A DNA stretch of 38,058 nucleotides from Collinsella sp. (lineage in GTDB: Bacteria; Actinomycetota; Coriobacteriia; Coriobacteriales; Coriobacteriaceae). The stretch spans positions 1 through 38,058 of the forward strand of contig DXZQ01000027.1 in NCBI GenBank assembly GCA_019419585.1, in the 5' to 3' direction. Every line of letters begins with the position of its first letter. Position 1 is the first letter of the stretch. A program made the position numbers and the translations under genes. The notes below the pieces were generated by a model, which made no database searches, was not told where the DNA came from, and worked only from the letters and a program-made list of their open reading frames with translations. Below are positions 7,025 to 15,212 of the stretch, in pieces.

Positions 7025-8320
7025 ATGCTCGCCTTTTTACAAACCAACACACCCATCGTGATCTTCAACCAGATTGTCGTCACGCTGCTCACGGTCTGCT
7101 TCTTGTACCAGGTGGTCTTCTTTGTCATCGGTGCTCTCCGCGGCGAGGTCGCGCCTCCCAAGGCCAAAAAACTCCACCGGTATGCCTTCTTTATTGCAGC
7201 ACACAACGAGGAGGCCGTTATCGCCAACCTCGTTCGCTCCATCAAGGACCAGGATTATCCGTCCGAGCTCATCGAGGTCTTCGTGGTCGCCGATGCCTGC
7301 ACCGATAACACCGCGCAGCTCGCGCGCGAGGCGGGCGCTGTCGTGTACGAGCGAAACGACCTGGCCCGTAAAGGCAAGAGCTGGGTCATGGACTTTGGTT
7401 TTGACCGCATTCTTAACGAGTATCCCGATACCTTTGAGGGCTTCTTTATCTTCGATGCCGACAACGTTATCTCCCGCGATTACGTCTCCAAGATGAATGA
7501 CGCCTTTGACCAGGGCTTCCATGTGGTCACAAGCTACCGCAACTCCAAGAACTTTGGCAGCTCGTGGATCTCGGCAGCGAATGCCACTTGGTATCTGCGC
7601 GAGGCGCGTTTTCTCAACAACGCGCGCAACATCTGCAAGACGTCCTGCGCCGTATCGGGTTCGGGCTACCTTATCTCGGCTAGCGTTATTGAGGGCATGC
7701 ACGGCTGGCAGTTCCATACGCTGACCGAGGATATTCAGTTCACCACGTTCTGCGCTATTCACGGCATTCGTATTGGCTATGCGCCGGCGGAGTTCTTTGA
7801 CGAGCAGCCTGTGACGTTTAAGGCGTCCTGGAAGCAGCGTATGCGCTGGACCAAGGGCTTCTACCAGGTGTTCTTTACCTACGGTAAGCATCTGGTCAAG
7901 TCGACCTTCCGCTATCATCGTTTTGCCGCCTACGACATGTTTATGACGATCGCCCCTGGTATGCTGTTATCGCTGATTTCGATGCTCGCCAACGCCACGT
8001 TCCTGATCGTCGGTGGTCTTTCGCATGGCTTTTTGGCTACCGAGGTTGAGATGCAGGCTTGTGCCGCCTCGCTCATTATGACCTTCGCGATGATGTATCA
8101 GACCTTCTTTATCCTGGCGCTACTTACGACCATCTTCGAGTACAAGCACATTCATTGTGCGCAAAAGTGGCGCCTGGTGACCAACCTGTTTACCTTCCCG
8201 ATCTTTATGTTCAGCTATATCCCCATCACGGTGGCTGCGTTGTTCCTGAAGGTCGACTGGGTCCCGACGCAGCATGCCGTCAGCGTTACCCTCGACGAGG
8301 TCATGCAGGGCGCTAAATAA
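7025..8320 (+). CDS. Membrane-bound family 2 glycosyltransferase (processive type)
   Basis: The 431-aa protein begins with a membrane segment (about residues 10-37). A GT2 domain follows with Asp90/Asp94 (VADACTD), the metal-binding DAD (144-146), TED (234-236) and QRMRW (271-275). That D, DxD, TED, QxxRW set is the signature of processive synthases such as cellulose, hyaluronan or poly-GlcNAc synthases. Three or four more membrane segments follow (about 300-420). It therefore probably builds a surface glycan or glycolipid from a nucleotide sugar. The product cannot be told from sequence, and no other polysaccharide genes are adjacent. The start ATG follows GGGAG. The gene ends at a strong terminator. 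Confidence 0.85.
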   Translation: MLAFLQTNTPIVIFNQIVVTLLTVCFLYQVVFFVIGALRGEVAPPKAKKLHRYAFFIAAHNEEAVIANLVRSIKDQDYPSELIEVFVVADACTDNTAQLAREAGAVVYERNDLARKGKSWVMDFGFDRILNEYPDTFEGFFIFDADNVISRDYVSKMNDAFDQGFHVVTSYRNSKNFGSSWISAANATWYLREARFLNNARNICKTSCAVSGSGYLISASVIEGMHGWQFHTLTEDIQFTTFCAIHGIRIGYAPAEFFDEQPVTFKASWKQRMRWTKGFYQVFFTYGKHLVKSTFRYHRFAAYDMFMTIAPGMLLSLISMLANATFLIVGGLSHGFLATEVEMQACAASLIMTFAMMYQTFFILALLTTIFEYKHIHCAQKWRLVTNLFTFPIFMFSYIPITVAALFLKVDWVPTQHAVSVTLDEVMQGAK

Positions 8321-8328
8321 CCACCACC

Positions 8329-8370
8329 AAAACCACCACGAAGGGGACAGGCACCTCTGTGGTGGTTTTT
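8329..8370 (+). terminator. Rho-independent terminator of the glycosyltransferase gene
   Basis: The 11-bp arms 8329-8339 (AAAACCACCAC) and 8359-8369 are complementary and end in a T-run. The loop carries GGGGACAGGCACCT. The ACCACCA arms and a GGTGCC-type loop are shared with the terminator at 539-576. Confidence 0.85.
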
Positions 8371-8401
8371 GCTTTTGAGAGACTGCCCCGGGAGGTGTTC
8401 A

Positions 8402-8824
8402 ATGGTCTATATTCCCTTTTGGATCTGCGCCTTTGCCGGTGCGGTGATTGATGTCCGTGAACGGCGGTTTCCCAACGCGCTTGCCGCCGCATGCGCCGTG
8501 GCGGCGTTTGCAGGCGTTTGGCTGGACAGGGGCTTGAACACGGCGCTTGACCACGCCGGTCCTGCCGTTATCGTGTACCTTTCCCTTGTGCTGACCGAGT
8601 CGCTTTGGCGGCGTTTCCGCCAGACCCCCGGCATCGGCATGGGGGATGCCAAGGCGCTTTTCGCGCTTTGCACGCTCGACCCTCTGGGCGGCATCGTGGC
8701 ATTTGCCGTTGCGCTCCTGGTCCTGGCCCTCTCCTGCCTCTTCACAAAATCGCGCTCCCTGCCATTGCTTCCGTTTTTGGTGCCGATATTTGTCATAATC
8801 GAGGTCGTGGGCTGGACATTGTAA
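8402..8824 (+). CDS. Type IV prepilin peptidase-like protein (A24 family), orphan
   Basis: This 140-aa polytopic membrane protein has both aspartate motifs of A24 peptidases: Asp17 in VIDVRERRFPN and Asp82 in GIGMGDAK. A24 enzymes cleave and often N-methylate type IV prepilins and related pseudopilins. The protein lacks the N-terminal methylase domain, so it is the short peptidase-only form (as in TadV/CpaA). The ATG at 8402 follows GGGAGGTG. An upstream TTG at 8369 lies in the preceding terminator and is rejected. No pilin or secretion ATPase gene is in the window, so its substrates must be encoded elsewhere. Confidence 0.82.
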   Translation: MVYIPFWICAFAGAVIDVRERRFPNALAAACAVAAFAGVWLDRGLNTALDHAGPAVIVYLSLVLTESLWRRFRQTPGIGMGDAKALFALCTLDPLGGIVAFAVALLVLALSCLFTKSRSLPLLPFLVPIFVIIEVVGWTL

Positions 8825-8855
8825 CCGATTGCGCATCCTTTTTAAGGAGCATGCT

Positions 8856-10103
8856 ATGGCAACTAATCAAGAAACGGCCGTCATTAAGGCGCGCATGGAC
8901 CGCATTCCCGCGGCGTTGTCGCCCGAGCTGGTCGAGCGTATCGCCGCCGACCGCGCCTCGGGTGTCGTTAATCCTTATCGATGCTGCGACGACCAGGTCA
9001 TTCGTCGTATAGATCGCGCTGCCGACAAAGGCACGCTTATGCGTCCGGCGTTTATGCGCGATACCGAAAAGATTCTTCATCTTCCTGCGTACACGCGTTA
9101 TGCAGGCAAAACGCAGGTCTTTAGCTTTCGCAGCAACGACGACCTGTCGCGGCGCGGCCTTCATGTGCAGCTCGTCTCGCGCATTGCCCGCGATATCGGC
9201 CGTGCCCTGGGCCTCAACTGCGATTTGATCGAGGCGATTGGTCTGGGCCACGATTTGGGCCACACGCCCTTTGGCCATGCCGGCGAGCGTTTCCTCAACG
9301 ATATCTATCACGAGCGTACGGGTCGTTATTTTTTCCATAACGTGCAGTCCGTCCGCGTGCTCGACGCGCTGTACGGCCGCAACGTGTCGCTCCAGACGCT
9401 CGACGGCGTGCTGTGCCATAACGGCGAGTACGAGCAGCGTGTCTTTGAACTTTCGGACATGGCGTCGTTTGACCAGTTCGACCGTACCGTCGAGGACTGC
9501 ATTGCCACGGGCTATGGCGCGATCGAGCACCTGCGCCCCATGACCCTCGAGGGCTGTGTGGTGCGTATCTCGGATATCCTCGCCTACGTCGGTCGTGATC
9601 GTCAGGACGCCATTGCGGCGGGCCTGCTGTCGCCCGACGCTTTTGACGATGGTCGGGGCGGCGCCTATAACAGCTGGATTCTCACGCACGCTTCCATCGA
9701 TATCGTTGAGCATAGCTATGGCAAACCGCGTATCGAGATGAGCGAGGACCTGTTTGAGGAGATCCGCCGGGCGAAGCGCGAGAACTACGAGAAGATCTAT
9801 AGCAAGGGCGGTATCGAAGGTGATTCCGAGGCAGAGTTGCGTGAGGCCTTCGAAAAGCTCTACGACCGTTGCCTGCAGGATCTAAATAAAGGCGACGAGT
9901 TCTCTTACATCTTTAAGCATCATGTTTCGCGCATTGAGCAGCAGCTTTCCTACTACGATCGCACCTATGCCTGGCAGGACGACAAGGATCAGGCCGTCGT
10001 CGATTACATCGCAAGCATGACGGATGGTTATTTCTGCGAGCTGACGAGCAAATTGTTCCCAGGTCTAAAGTTTCCGCACCGCACCTATATTAACGAACGG
10101 TAG
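8856..10103 (+). CDS. HD-domain dNTP triphosphohydrolase (dGTPase-like)
   Basis: The protein (415 aa) resembles dGTPase family members that hydrolyse dNTPs to nucleoside and triphosphate. The four HD metal ligands are present as His103 (RRGLHVQ), His132-Asp133 (GLGHDLGHTPFGH) and Asp240 (VRISDILAY). The ATG at 8856 is preceded by AAGGAG (8844-8849). An in-frame ATG at 8829 lacks a site and nearly abuts the preceding stop. The narrow gap to the prepilin peptidase gene suggests cotranscription. The substrate could be dGTP or other dNTPs; family members differ in allosteric activation. Confidence 0.85.
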   Translation: MATNQETAVIKARMDRIPAALSPELVERIAADRASGVVNPYRCCDDQVIRRIDRAADKGTLMRPAFMRDTEKILHLPAYTRYAGKTQVFSFRSNDDLSRRGLHVQLVSRIARDIGRALGLNCDLIEAIGLGHDLGHTPFGHAGERFLNDIYHERTGRYFFHNVQSVRVLDALYGRNVSLQTLDGVLCHNGEYEQRVFELSDMASFDQFDRTVEDCIATGYGAIEHLRPMTLEGCVVRISDILAYVGRDRQDAIAAGLLSPDAFDDGRGGAYNSWILTHASIDIVEHSYGKPRIEMSEDLFEEIRRAKRENYEKIYSKGGIEGDSEAELREAFEKLYDRCLQDLNKGDEFSYIFKHHVSRIEQQLSYYDRTYAWQDDKDQAVVDYIASMTDGYFCELTSKLFPGLKFPHRTYINER

Positions 10104-10118
10104 TTCGTATCCTTTCGG

Positions 10119-10124
10119 TATACT
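10119..10124 (+). promoter_or_regulatory. Candidate -10 element for rarA
   Basis: TATACT lies 25 bases before the rarA ATG, flanked by the small inverted repeats ACGAAC/GTTCGT (10094-10109) and GTTG/CAAC (10125-10137). No clear -35 element is seen, so this is tentative. Confidence 0.35.
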
Positions 10125-10148
10125 GTTGGTTAACAACGATTTTGATTA

Positions 10149-11513
10149 ATGCACGGGATGGCTATGGACGACCTTTTTTCTGCTTCGACGCGCGAGCGCT
10201 CCTTTAAAAATGCGCCGCTTGCGGTGCGTATGCGCCCCGATTCGCTCGACGAGTATGTGGGCCAGCAAAAGGCCGTCGGTAAGGGCTCGTGGCTGCGCGC
10301 CGCGATTGAGCATGACGTGCTGTCGAGCGTGATTCTGTACGGCCCGGCTGGCACGGGCAAGACGACGCTGGCCCACATTATCGCCAACCATACCAAGAGC
10401 GAGTTTGTCGAGGTCAGCGCCGTGACGGGCACTGTGAAGGACCTGCGCCGCGTAATCGATGAGGCTAAGACCCGTCTGAACACCTACGACCGCCGCACCA
10501 TTCTGTTTATCGATGAGATCCATCGCTTCTCTAAGTCGCAGCAGGATGCCTTACTGCATGCGGTTGAGAACCGCACCGTCATTATGATTGGCGCCACGAC
10601 GGAAAACCCGTACTTTGAGGTCAACTCGGCATTGCTCTCGCGTGGGCGTGTGGTAGAGCTTGAGCACCTGAAGGACGAGGATATCGCCATGCTCATTGAG
10701 CGTGCGCTCGAGGCGCCGCAGGGTTTAAACGGTAAGTTCTCGGCCGATGAGGATACAGTCAAGACCATTTGCACGCTGGCCGCGGGTGATGCGCGCTCGG
10801 CGCTCACGACGCTCGAGCTTGCGAGTGAGATTGCCGTTACGCGTCCCGATACTGAGGGAACGCCAGCGCCGGCGGCCGGGGAACGCTATCCCATTACCGT
10901 GGATGACGTGAAGATCGCCAATCCACGTCGTGGGTTTTCGTATGACAAAAACGGTGACATGCACTACGACATTATCAGTGCGTTTATTAAATCTATGCGC
11001 GGCAGCGACCCCGATGCCACGATCTATTGGCTCGCGCGCATGATCGATGCAGGGGAGGATCCCAAGTTTATCGCTCGCCGCATTATGATTCAGGCTTCCG
11101 AGGATGTTGGCAACGCCGACCCGCAGGCGCTTTTGGTGGCGCATGCCGCATTTAAATCTGCCGAGGTCATTGGCTATCCCGAGTGTCGCATCAACCTGGC
11201 TCAGGCTGCGCTCTATGTGTGTCTGGCGCCTAAGTCCAACGCGTGCGAGGCCTCGATCGATGCGGCGCTGGCCGATATCCACAGCAGTGGTCTTCGCGAG
11301 GTGCCCAGCTACCTGCGCGATCGTCACCGTCCCGGCAGCGACGAGTATGGTGTATACAAGTACCCGCACGATTATCCCGAAGGCTGGGTCGATCAGCGCT
11401 ATTTGCCCGAGGGGTTGGAGCGCGGCGCGTTCTGGCAGCCTGCCGGCCGCGGTTGGGAAGAGTGGCGTGTGGAGCAAAGCGAGCGCGACCGTAGCGGCAA
11501 CGCTCCCAAGTAG
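10149..11513 (+). CDS. rarA: Replication-associated recombination protein A (RarA/MgsA), AAA+ ATPase
   Basis: RarA acts at stalled replication forks and single-stranded gaps. The AAA+ core shows Walker A GPAGTGKTT (65-73), Walker B LFIDE (119-123) and sensor 1 IGATTENP (147-154). The C-terminal tetramerisation region carries the typical AHAAFKSAEVIGYPE block. The length (454 aa) fits the family. No start has a strong ribosome-binding site: ATG 10149, 10158 and 10164 are all possible. I give the longest. Confidence 0.93.
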   Translation: MHGMAMDDLFSASTRERSFKNAPLAVRMRPDSLDEYVGQQKAVGKGSWLRAAIEHDVLSSVILYGPAGTGKTTLAHIIANHTKSEFVEVSAVTGTVKDLRRVIDEAKTRLNTYDRRTILFIDEIHRFSKSQQDALLHAVENRTVIMIGATTENPYFEVNSALLSRGRVVELEHLKDEDIAMLIERALEAPQGLNGKFSADEDTVKTICTLAAGDARSALTTLELASEIAVTRPDTEGTPAPAAGERYPITVDDVKIANPRRGFSYDKNGDMHYDIISAFIKSMRGSDPDATIYWLARMIDAGEDPKFIARRIMIQASEDVGNADPQALLVAHAAFKSAEVIGYPECRINLAQAALYVCLAPKSNACEASIDAALADIHSSGLREVPSYLRDRHRPGSDEYGVYKYPHDYPEGWVDQRYLPEGLERGAFWQPAGRGWEEWRVEQSERDRSGNAPK

Positions 11514-11608
11514 GCCATTGGCGCCTCGCACATTCCCTTTGGGTATCTTTGCCCTTCTTTGGGGTACCATGAAAAACGTCTGTATTTCGATTCCTTCGGG
11601 AGGCTTGT

Positions 11609-12196
11609 ATGAGTCCCATTCAAATTGCCCTGCTGGTGCTCGCCGTTGCCGGCGTGTGGGCTGTTGTCGAGCTCGCGCTCACGCTGCGCAAGACCCGCAC
11701 CGTCGTCGACTCGCTCGACAAGACGGTGAGCGACCTCAATAATACGCTCGCCGAGGCACAGCCCGTGGTGGCAAAGCTCGATGGCGCCGTTGACGAGCTT
11801 ACGCCGGCACTTGCCCAGATGGAGCCGCTCCTCAAGTCGAGCAAGACTGCCGTTGACGCCCTGACGTCTAACCTCGTTGAGGTTGAGGCGGTCGTTCGCG
11901 ACATTTCCGAGGTTACGGGCAGCATGGCCGAGGCCAGTAATGCCGTGTCGAGCGTGACTGATTCTGCGGCCGGCGCCGTGCAGAAGCTCTTCAATAAGGT
12001 GAAGGCTCCTGCAGCCGACGCCGATCGCAAGCTCGCCGCTGCCGCCGCCGAGGCCGAGCAGCCTACTGAGCGCGTTCTGATTGGCGATGACGATGCCGCT
12101 GCTGACGACGATGATGTTCAGAAGCCCGCAGCCAAGCCTGCTCAGTATTACACCTATACGCCTGCCGAGACTTCCGAGGAGTCCTGCGATGAGTAG
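11609..12196 (+). CDS. DUF948-like membrane-anchored coiled-coil protein
   Basis: This 195-aa protein has one N-terminal membrane segment (about residues 5-25). A long heptad-like region follows (about 28-130), with alternating hydrophobic, Val/Leu/Asp-rich spacing typical of DUF948 proteins. The tail is acidic and Ala/Asp-rich (about 150-195). DUF948 members are small membrane proteins of unknown biochemical role, often annotated as general stress proteins. The ATG follows GGGAGG. Its 3' end overlaps the anti-sigma gene by 8 bases, so the two are probably coupled, which places a membrane-anchored protein in the sigma operon. Confidence 0.75.
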   Translation: MSPIQIALLVLAVAGVWAVVELALTLRKTRTVVDSLDKTVSDLNNTLAEAQPVVAKLDGAVDELTPALAQMEPLLKSSKTAVDALTSNLVEVEAVVRDISEVTGSMAEASNAVSSVTDSAAGAVQKLFNKVKAPAADADRKLAAAAAEAEQPTERVLIGDDDAAADDDDVQKPAAKPAQYYTYTPAETSEESCDE

Positions 12197-12566
12197 TGAA
12201 GCAACCTGCCCCATCACGCTGAGCGTTGCCGGTGATCCTCGTCTCGCGCGCTTGGTGCGCATGACGGCCGCCAACGTCGGCGCCCTGTGCTCTATGTCCG
12301 TCGATCGCATCGAGGATATCCGCATGGCTGCCGAGGAAGCCTTCATCTTTGGGTGCACCGCGGTCGACTGCGACGACATCACGATCAATTTCGATGTGGA
12401 CGAATCTCACGTCGGCATGACCTTTACCTTTGGGGAACAGGCCACCGTCGACGAGGATGACCAGGCTACTGTGTATGCCGAGCTCATTCTTGCAAGCGTG
12501 TGCGATTCCTACGAAAAGACTGCGGCGCCCCTAACGCTTTCCCTCGACCTCAAGGCGGATATCTAA
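12189..12566 (+). CDS. RsbW-like anti-sigma factor with degenerate ATP-binding site
   Basis: This 125-aa protein matches the GHKL anti-sigma fold in layout. Its N-box helix is EDIRMAAEEAFIFG (42-55), a beta-strand pair is ITINFDVDESHVGMTF (64-79), and a final helix and strand (98-121) align with RsbW/SpoIIAB types. Those proteins bind a sigma-B/F factor and phosphorylate an anti-anti-sigma partner. Here the N-box asparagine position is Phe54, and the DxGxG loop is replaced by FGEQ (81-84). ATP binding is therefore doubtful. It overlaps the upstream gene and lies one base before the sigma gene, which strongly suggests it acts on that sigma factor. The start ATG 12189 is set by the overlap and by homology. 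Confidence 0.7.
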   Translation: MSSEATCPITLSVAGDPRLARLVRMTAANVGALCSMSVDRIEDIRMAAEEAFIFGCTAVDCDDITINFDVDESHVGMTFTFGEQATVDEDDQATVYAELILASVCDSYEKTAAPLTLSLDLKADI

Positions 12567-12567
12567 T

Positions 12568-13359
12568 ATGACCGAACGTTCCCGGAGCGGCAAGACCGCT
12601 TGGGACAAGGAGAAAACCCGCGAGCTGTTTCGTCGTTATAAGGAGACCGGTGATCCGGATGCCCGCGAGCAGCTCGTCATGTCCCATATGAATCTGGTAA
12701 GGTTTCTTGCCAACAAATTTAAGAACCGCGGCGAGCCGCTCGATGACCTTTTGCAGGTCGGCTATTTGGGCCTGCTCAAGGCTATCGACCGCTTTGACCC
12801 TGAACGCGGGCTCGAGTTCACGACGTTTGCCACGCCCACCATCTTGGGCGAGATTAAGCGCCACTTCCGCGACAAGGGCTGGAGTGTGCGCGTGCCGCGT
12901 CGTCTGCAGGAGCTCTCGGCCAAGGTCAACCAGGCTACCGATAAGCTCACCAACGAGCTGCAGCGTTCGCCCAAGGTTGAGGAAATCGCCGAATACCTGG
13001 ACGTGACCGTCGACGAGGTGCTCGAAGCCATGGAGTCGTCCTCGGCCTACACCTCGGTGCCCATCGAGGCCCCCGGTGCGTCCGATTCCGATGATGCGCC
13101 TTCGATTCTCGATCGCTATGCCGACGACGACAACGAGCTCGACTTTACCGATGACCGCCTGGTAATCGAGGAAGCCATCCGCGATTTCTCGCCGCGCGAG
13201 CGCGAGGTTATCGAGCTGCGCTTCGTTAAGGGCATGACCCAGATCGAGATTGCCAAGAAGCTTGGCATCTCGCAGGTGCAGGTCTCGCGCCTGCTGCGCC
13301 GTACCCTTAAGAAGATTCAAGATAAGATTGACCCCGACGGAGTGATGATTCGTTCATGA
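12568..13359 (+). CDS. SigB/SigF/SigG-type RNA polymerase sigma factor
   Basis: This 263-aa sigma-70 family protein of the stress/sporulation class lacks region 1.1. Region 2 shows DDLLQVGYLGLLKAIDRFD and FATPTILGEIKRHFRDKGW. Region 3 starts with the VRVPRRLQELS block. Region 4 ends with the helix-turn-helix MTQIEIAKKLGISQVQVSRLL. It should direct RNA polymerase to a stress- or envelope-related regulon; the exact class cannot be assigned. It is translated immediately after the anti-sigma gene, and its stop overlaps the next ATG by four bases. No anti-anti-sigma gene is visible nearby. Confidence 0.93.
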   Translation: MTERSRSGKTAWDKEKTRELFRRYKETGDPDAREQLVMSHMNLVRFLANKFKNRGEPLDDLLQVGYLGLLKAIDRFDPERGLEFTTFATPTILGEIKRHFRDKGWSVRVPRRLQELSAKVNQATDKLTNELQRSPKVEEIAEYLDVTVDEVLEAMESSSAYTSVPIEAPGASDSDDAPSILDRYADDDNELDFTDDRLVIEEAIRDFSPREREVIELRFVKGMTQIEIAKKLGISQVQVSRLLRRTLKKIQDKIDPDGVMIRS

Positions 13360-14768
13360 GTGAGCACTCCCAACAAATCGACCGCACGCTTCGCGATACC
13401 CGCATTCTGACGCTGCGCATTTGGGGCGTCGTCGGCTGCATTGTCATCGCTGCCGTCATCTTTAACCTTATGGGCATGCTGGCACCGGTCATCGAGTTTC
13501 TCGCTGTCGGTTCCATCATCGCTTTTGTGATGTCTCCGATCACCAACTGGCTCGAGCATCACGGCGTCGGACGTGGCCTCGGTTCGCTCATCGCACTCAT
13601 TGTGGTTGTTGCCGTGCTCGTCGGCGTCGTCTGCATCCTATCGCCTATTTTGCTCGGTCAAATCATGGAAGTCCTGAGCCGCCTGCCCGAGCAGCTTCGT
13701 GTTGCGGGTGGCGATCTCAACGAGATGCTCTCGCACGCCAAGACGCTCAACAACACGCCGCTCAAGGAGTATCTGGACGACAATCTTTCTTCGCTGGTTA
13801 CCGTAGCGTCCAAGTACGTCTCGCAAATCGCTGCCGAGCTCGGTCGCGGTGTATTCCCGCTCATTACCAATACGGCCTCGCAGCTGTTCGTCATCTTCCT
13901 GGGCTTGGTGCTTGCCTATTGGTTGGCCTGCGACTATCCCCGTATGCACCACGAGGTCTGCACCATCATCGGACAGGAAAAAGAGACCTCGTACCGCTTT
14001 ATGGTTGCCATCCTTTCACGTTCGGTCGGCGGCTATATGCGCGGCATGGTCGTGACTTCCATCTGCGGTGGCTTTTTGGCTTTTATCGGCTTTACGCTCA
14101 TTGGCCATCCATACGCAGCGCTCATGGCCATCTTTACCGGCATTATGCACTTGGTTCCGGTTGTCGGTCCCTGGGTGAGCGCGGCGATCGCCACGGTGCT
14201 CGGTTTTATGTTCAGCCCTATGCTGGCGTTATGGACGCTTGTCGTGACCATGGTGGCTCAAAACGTCACCGATAATGTCATTTCGCCTAAGGTCATGCAG
14301 AGCTCGGTGCAGGTTCATCCCGTTATGAGCCTGACGGCCCTCGTTATCGGTTCGGCACTCATGGGCCCCATCGGCATGGTTATCGCCATTCCGCTGTGCG
14401 CGGCCCTCAAGGGCATCTTCGTCTACTACTTTGAGAACGAGACCGGCCGTCAGCTCGTGGCATACGACGGCGCCGTGTTTAAGGGCACTCCGTATCGCGA
14501 TACCGAGGGTAACCCGGTCGCCGCCTACGACGCGCTCGGAGACGATACGTTCATCTATGAGTCCGAGCTCATCGGCAACGAGACCGCGCCCGAGGCCAAG
14601 GCCATGCCCAAGCCCGAGCTCGATAATCCCTGGATTAAGCTCTCAGGCCTGCAGCCCGACGCGACGGGTTTCTTTAAGAACCCCTTTGCCAAGGACGACG
14701 ACACAAGCTCTGACGACGACACCAAAACCGGCATCGACGGCTCCATGGACGATTCGGATTCCAAATAG
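13356..14768 (+). CDS. AI-2E family transporter (PerM/UPF0118)
   Basis: This 470-aa polytopic membrane protein has hydrophobic segments near residues 22-62, 75-95, 160-180 and several between 215 and 350. They include the conserved HPVMSLTALVIGSALMGPIGMVIAIP-type region near the end of the membrane core. Family members export autoinducer-2 or small solutes, or work as antiporters; the substrate here is unknown. An acidic, probably cytoplasmic tail of about 100 residues follows. The ATG overlaps the sigma-factor stop, placing it in the sigma operon. The small gene just downstream is convergent, so the next plus-strand terminator is at 15111-15140. Confidence 0.85.
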   Translation: MSEHSQQIDRTLRDTRILTLRIWGVVGCIVIAAVIFNLMGMLAPVIEFLAVGSIIAFVMSPITNWLEHHGVGRGLGSLIALIVVVAVLVGVVCILSPILLGQIMEVLSRLPEQLRVAGGDLNEMLSHAKTLNNTPLKEYLDDNLSSLVTVASKYVSQIAAELGRGVFPLITNTASQLFVIFLGLVLAYWLACDYPRMHHEVCTIIGQEKETSYRFMVAILSRSVGGYMRGMVVTSICGGFLAFIGFTLIGHPYAALMAIFTGIMHLVPVVGPWVSAAIATVLGFMFSPMLALWTLVVTMVAQNVTDNVISPKVMQSSVQVHPVMSLTALVIGSALMGPIGMVIAIPLCAALKGIFVYYFENETGRQLVAYDGAVFKGTPYRDTEGNPVAAYDALGDDTFIYESELIGNETAPEAKAMPKPELDNPWIKLSGLQPDATGFFKNPFAKDDDTSSDDDTKTGIDGSMDDSDSK

Positions 14769-14774
14769 GCCCTG

Positions 14775-15014
14775 TTAGCGTTTCTTGATGTTGTAAATAA
14801 CAATAAACGCGATCAAAGCGATTGATAAGGGGCCAGCCACATAGAAAAAGATGGCGTCAATTGCGCTTAGGGTGTAATACGCTTTATCGCCAGATGTTAC
14901 TGCGTACAATGCGTAGCCAAATCTCGGCTGGTTCACATACCAGCTCGAGTAAGCGAAGGTTGCTAAAAGGGCTACTGAGGTCAGTGCGTTCACGACAAAC
15001 CGTTTGCTATTCAT
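14775..15014 (-). CDS. Small two-helix membrane protein, unknown function
   Basis: This 79-aa protein starting MNSKRFVVNALTS has two predicted membrane segments (about residues 7-25 and 50-73) and a short basic C-terminus (NIKKR). The ATG at 15014 is preceded on the minus strand by a strong GGAAGGAG. An upstream in-frame start at 15062 has no site. It is more AT-rich than its neighbours. It converges on the AI-2E transporter gene with only a 6-base gap. I recognise no family. Confidence 0.6.
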   Translation of the reverse strand: MNSKRFVVNALTSVALLATFAYSSWYVNQPRFGYALYAVTSGDKAYYTLSAIDAIFFYVAGPLSIALIAFIVIYNIKKR

Positions 15015-15110
15015 CGATCGCTCCTTCCGGACGATTCTTATATGAAATTTTACCGAAATCATTTTTTTTTCAAAGTATTTGACAGACCTAAATAACGTGC
15101 ACTTTCGCTG

Positions 15111-15140
15111 GAGGGTCGCTGTTTGGCGGCCCTCTTTTTT
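15111..15140 (+). terminator. Rho-independent terminator upstream of alaS
   Basis: The arm GAGGGTCGC (15111-15119) pairs with GCGGCCCTC (15126-15134, one T-G pair) and is followed by six T (15135-15140). It lies on the plus strand with no plus-strand gene between it and the AI-2E transporter 340 bases upstream. It probably ends that transcript. Alternatively, it ends a short RNA from the TTGACA at 15079-15084, though I see no good -10 for that. Confidence 0.75.
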
Positions 15141-15166
15141 GCACAGGCGCGGTGGGATGGTAATAT
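15139..15166 (+). promoter_or_regulatory. Candidate alaS promoter
   Basis: TTGCAC (15139-15144) and TAATAT (15161-15166) are spaced 16 bp, just after the terminator. They would give a leader of about 40 bases before alaS. No T-box features are visible. Confidence 0.6.
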
Positions 15167-15212
15167 CGTTACGTTTGAACTGTTTCGATGTGAAACCGAG
15201 GAGATTCCCTCT

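Noticed and set aside
15079..15140. A small RNA starting from TTGACA at 15079 and ending at the hairpin
   Set aside because: No acceptable -10 at the right spacing; the hairpin is better explained as the terminator of the upstream operon.
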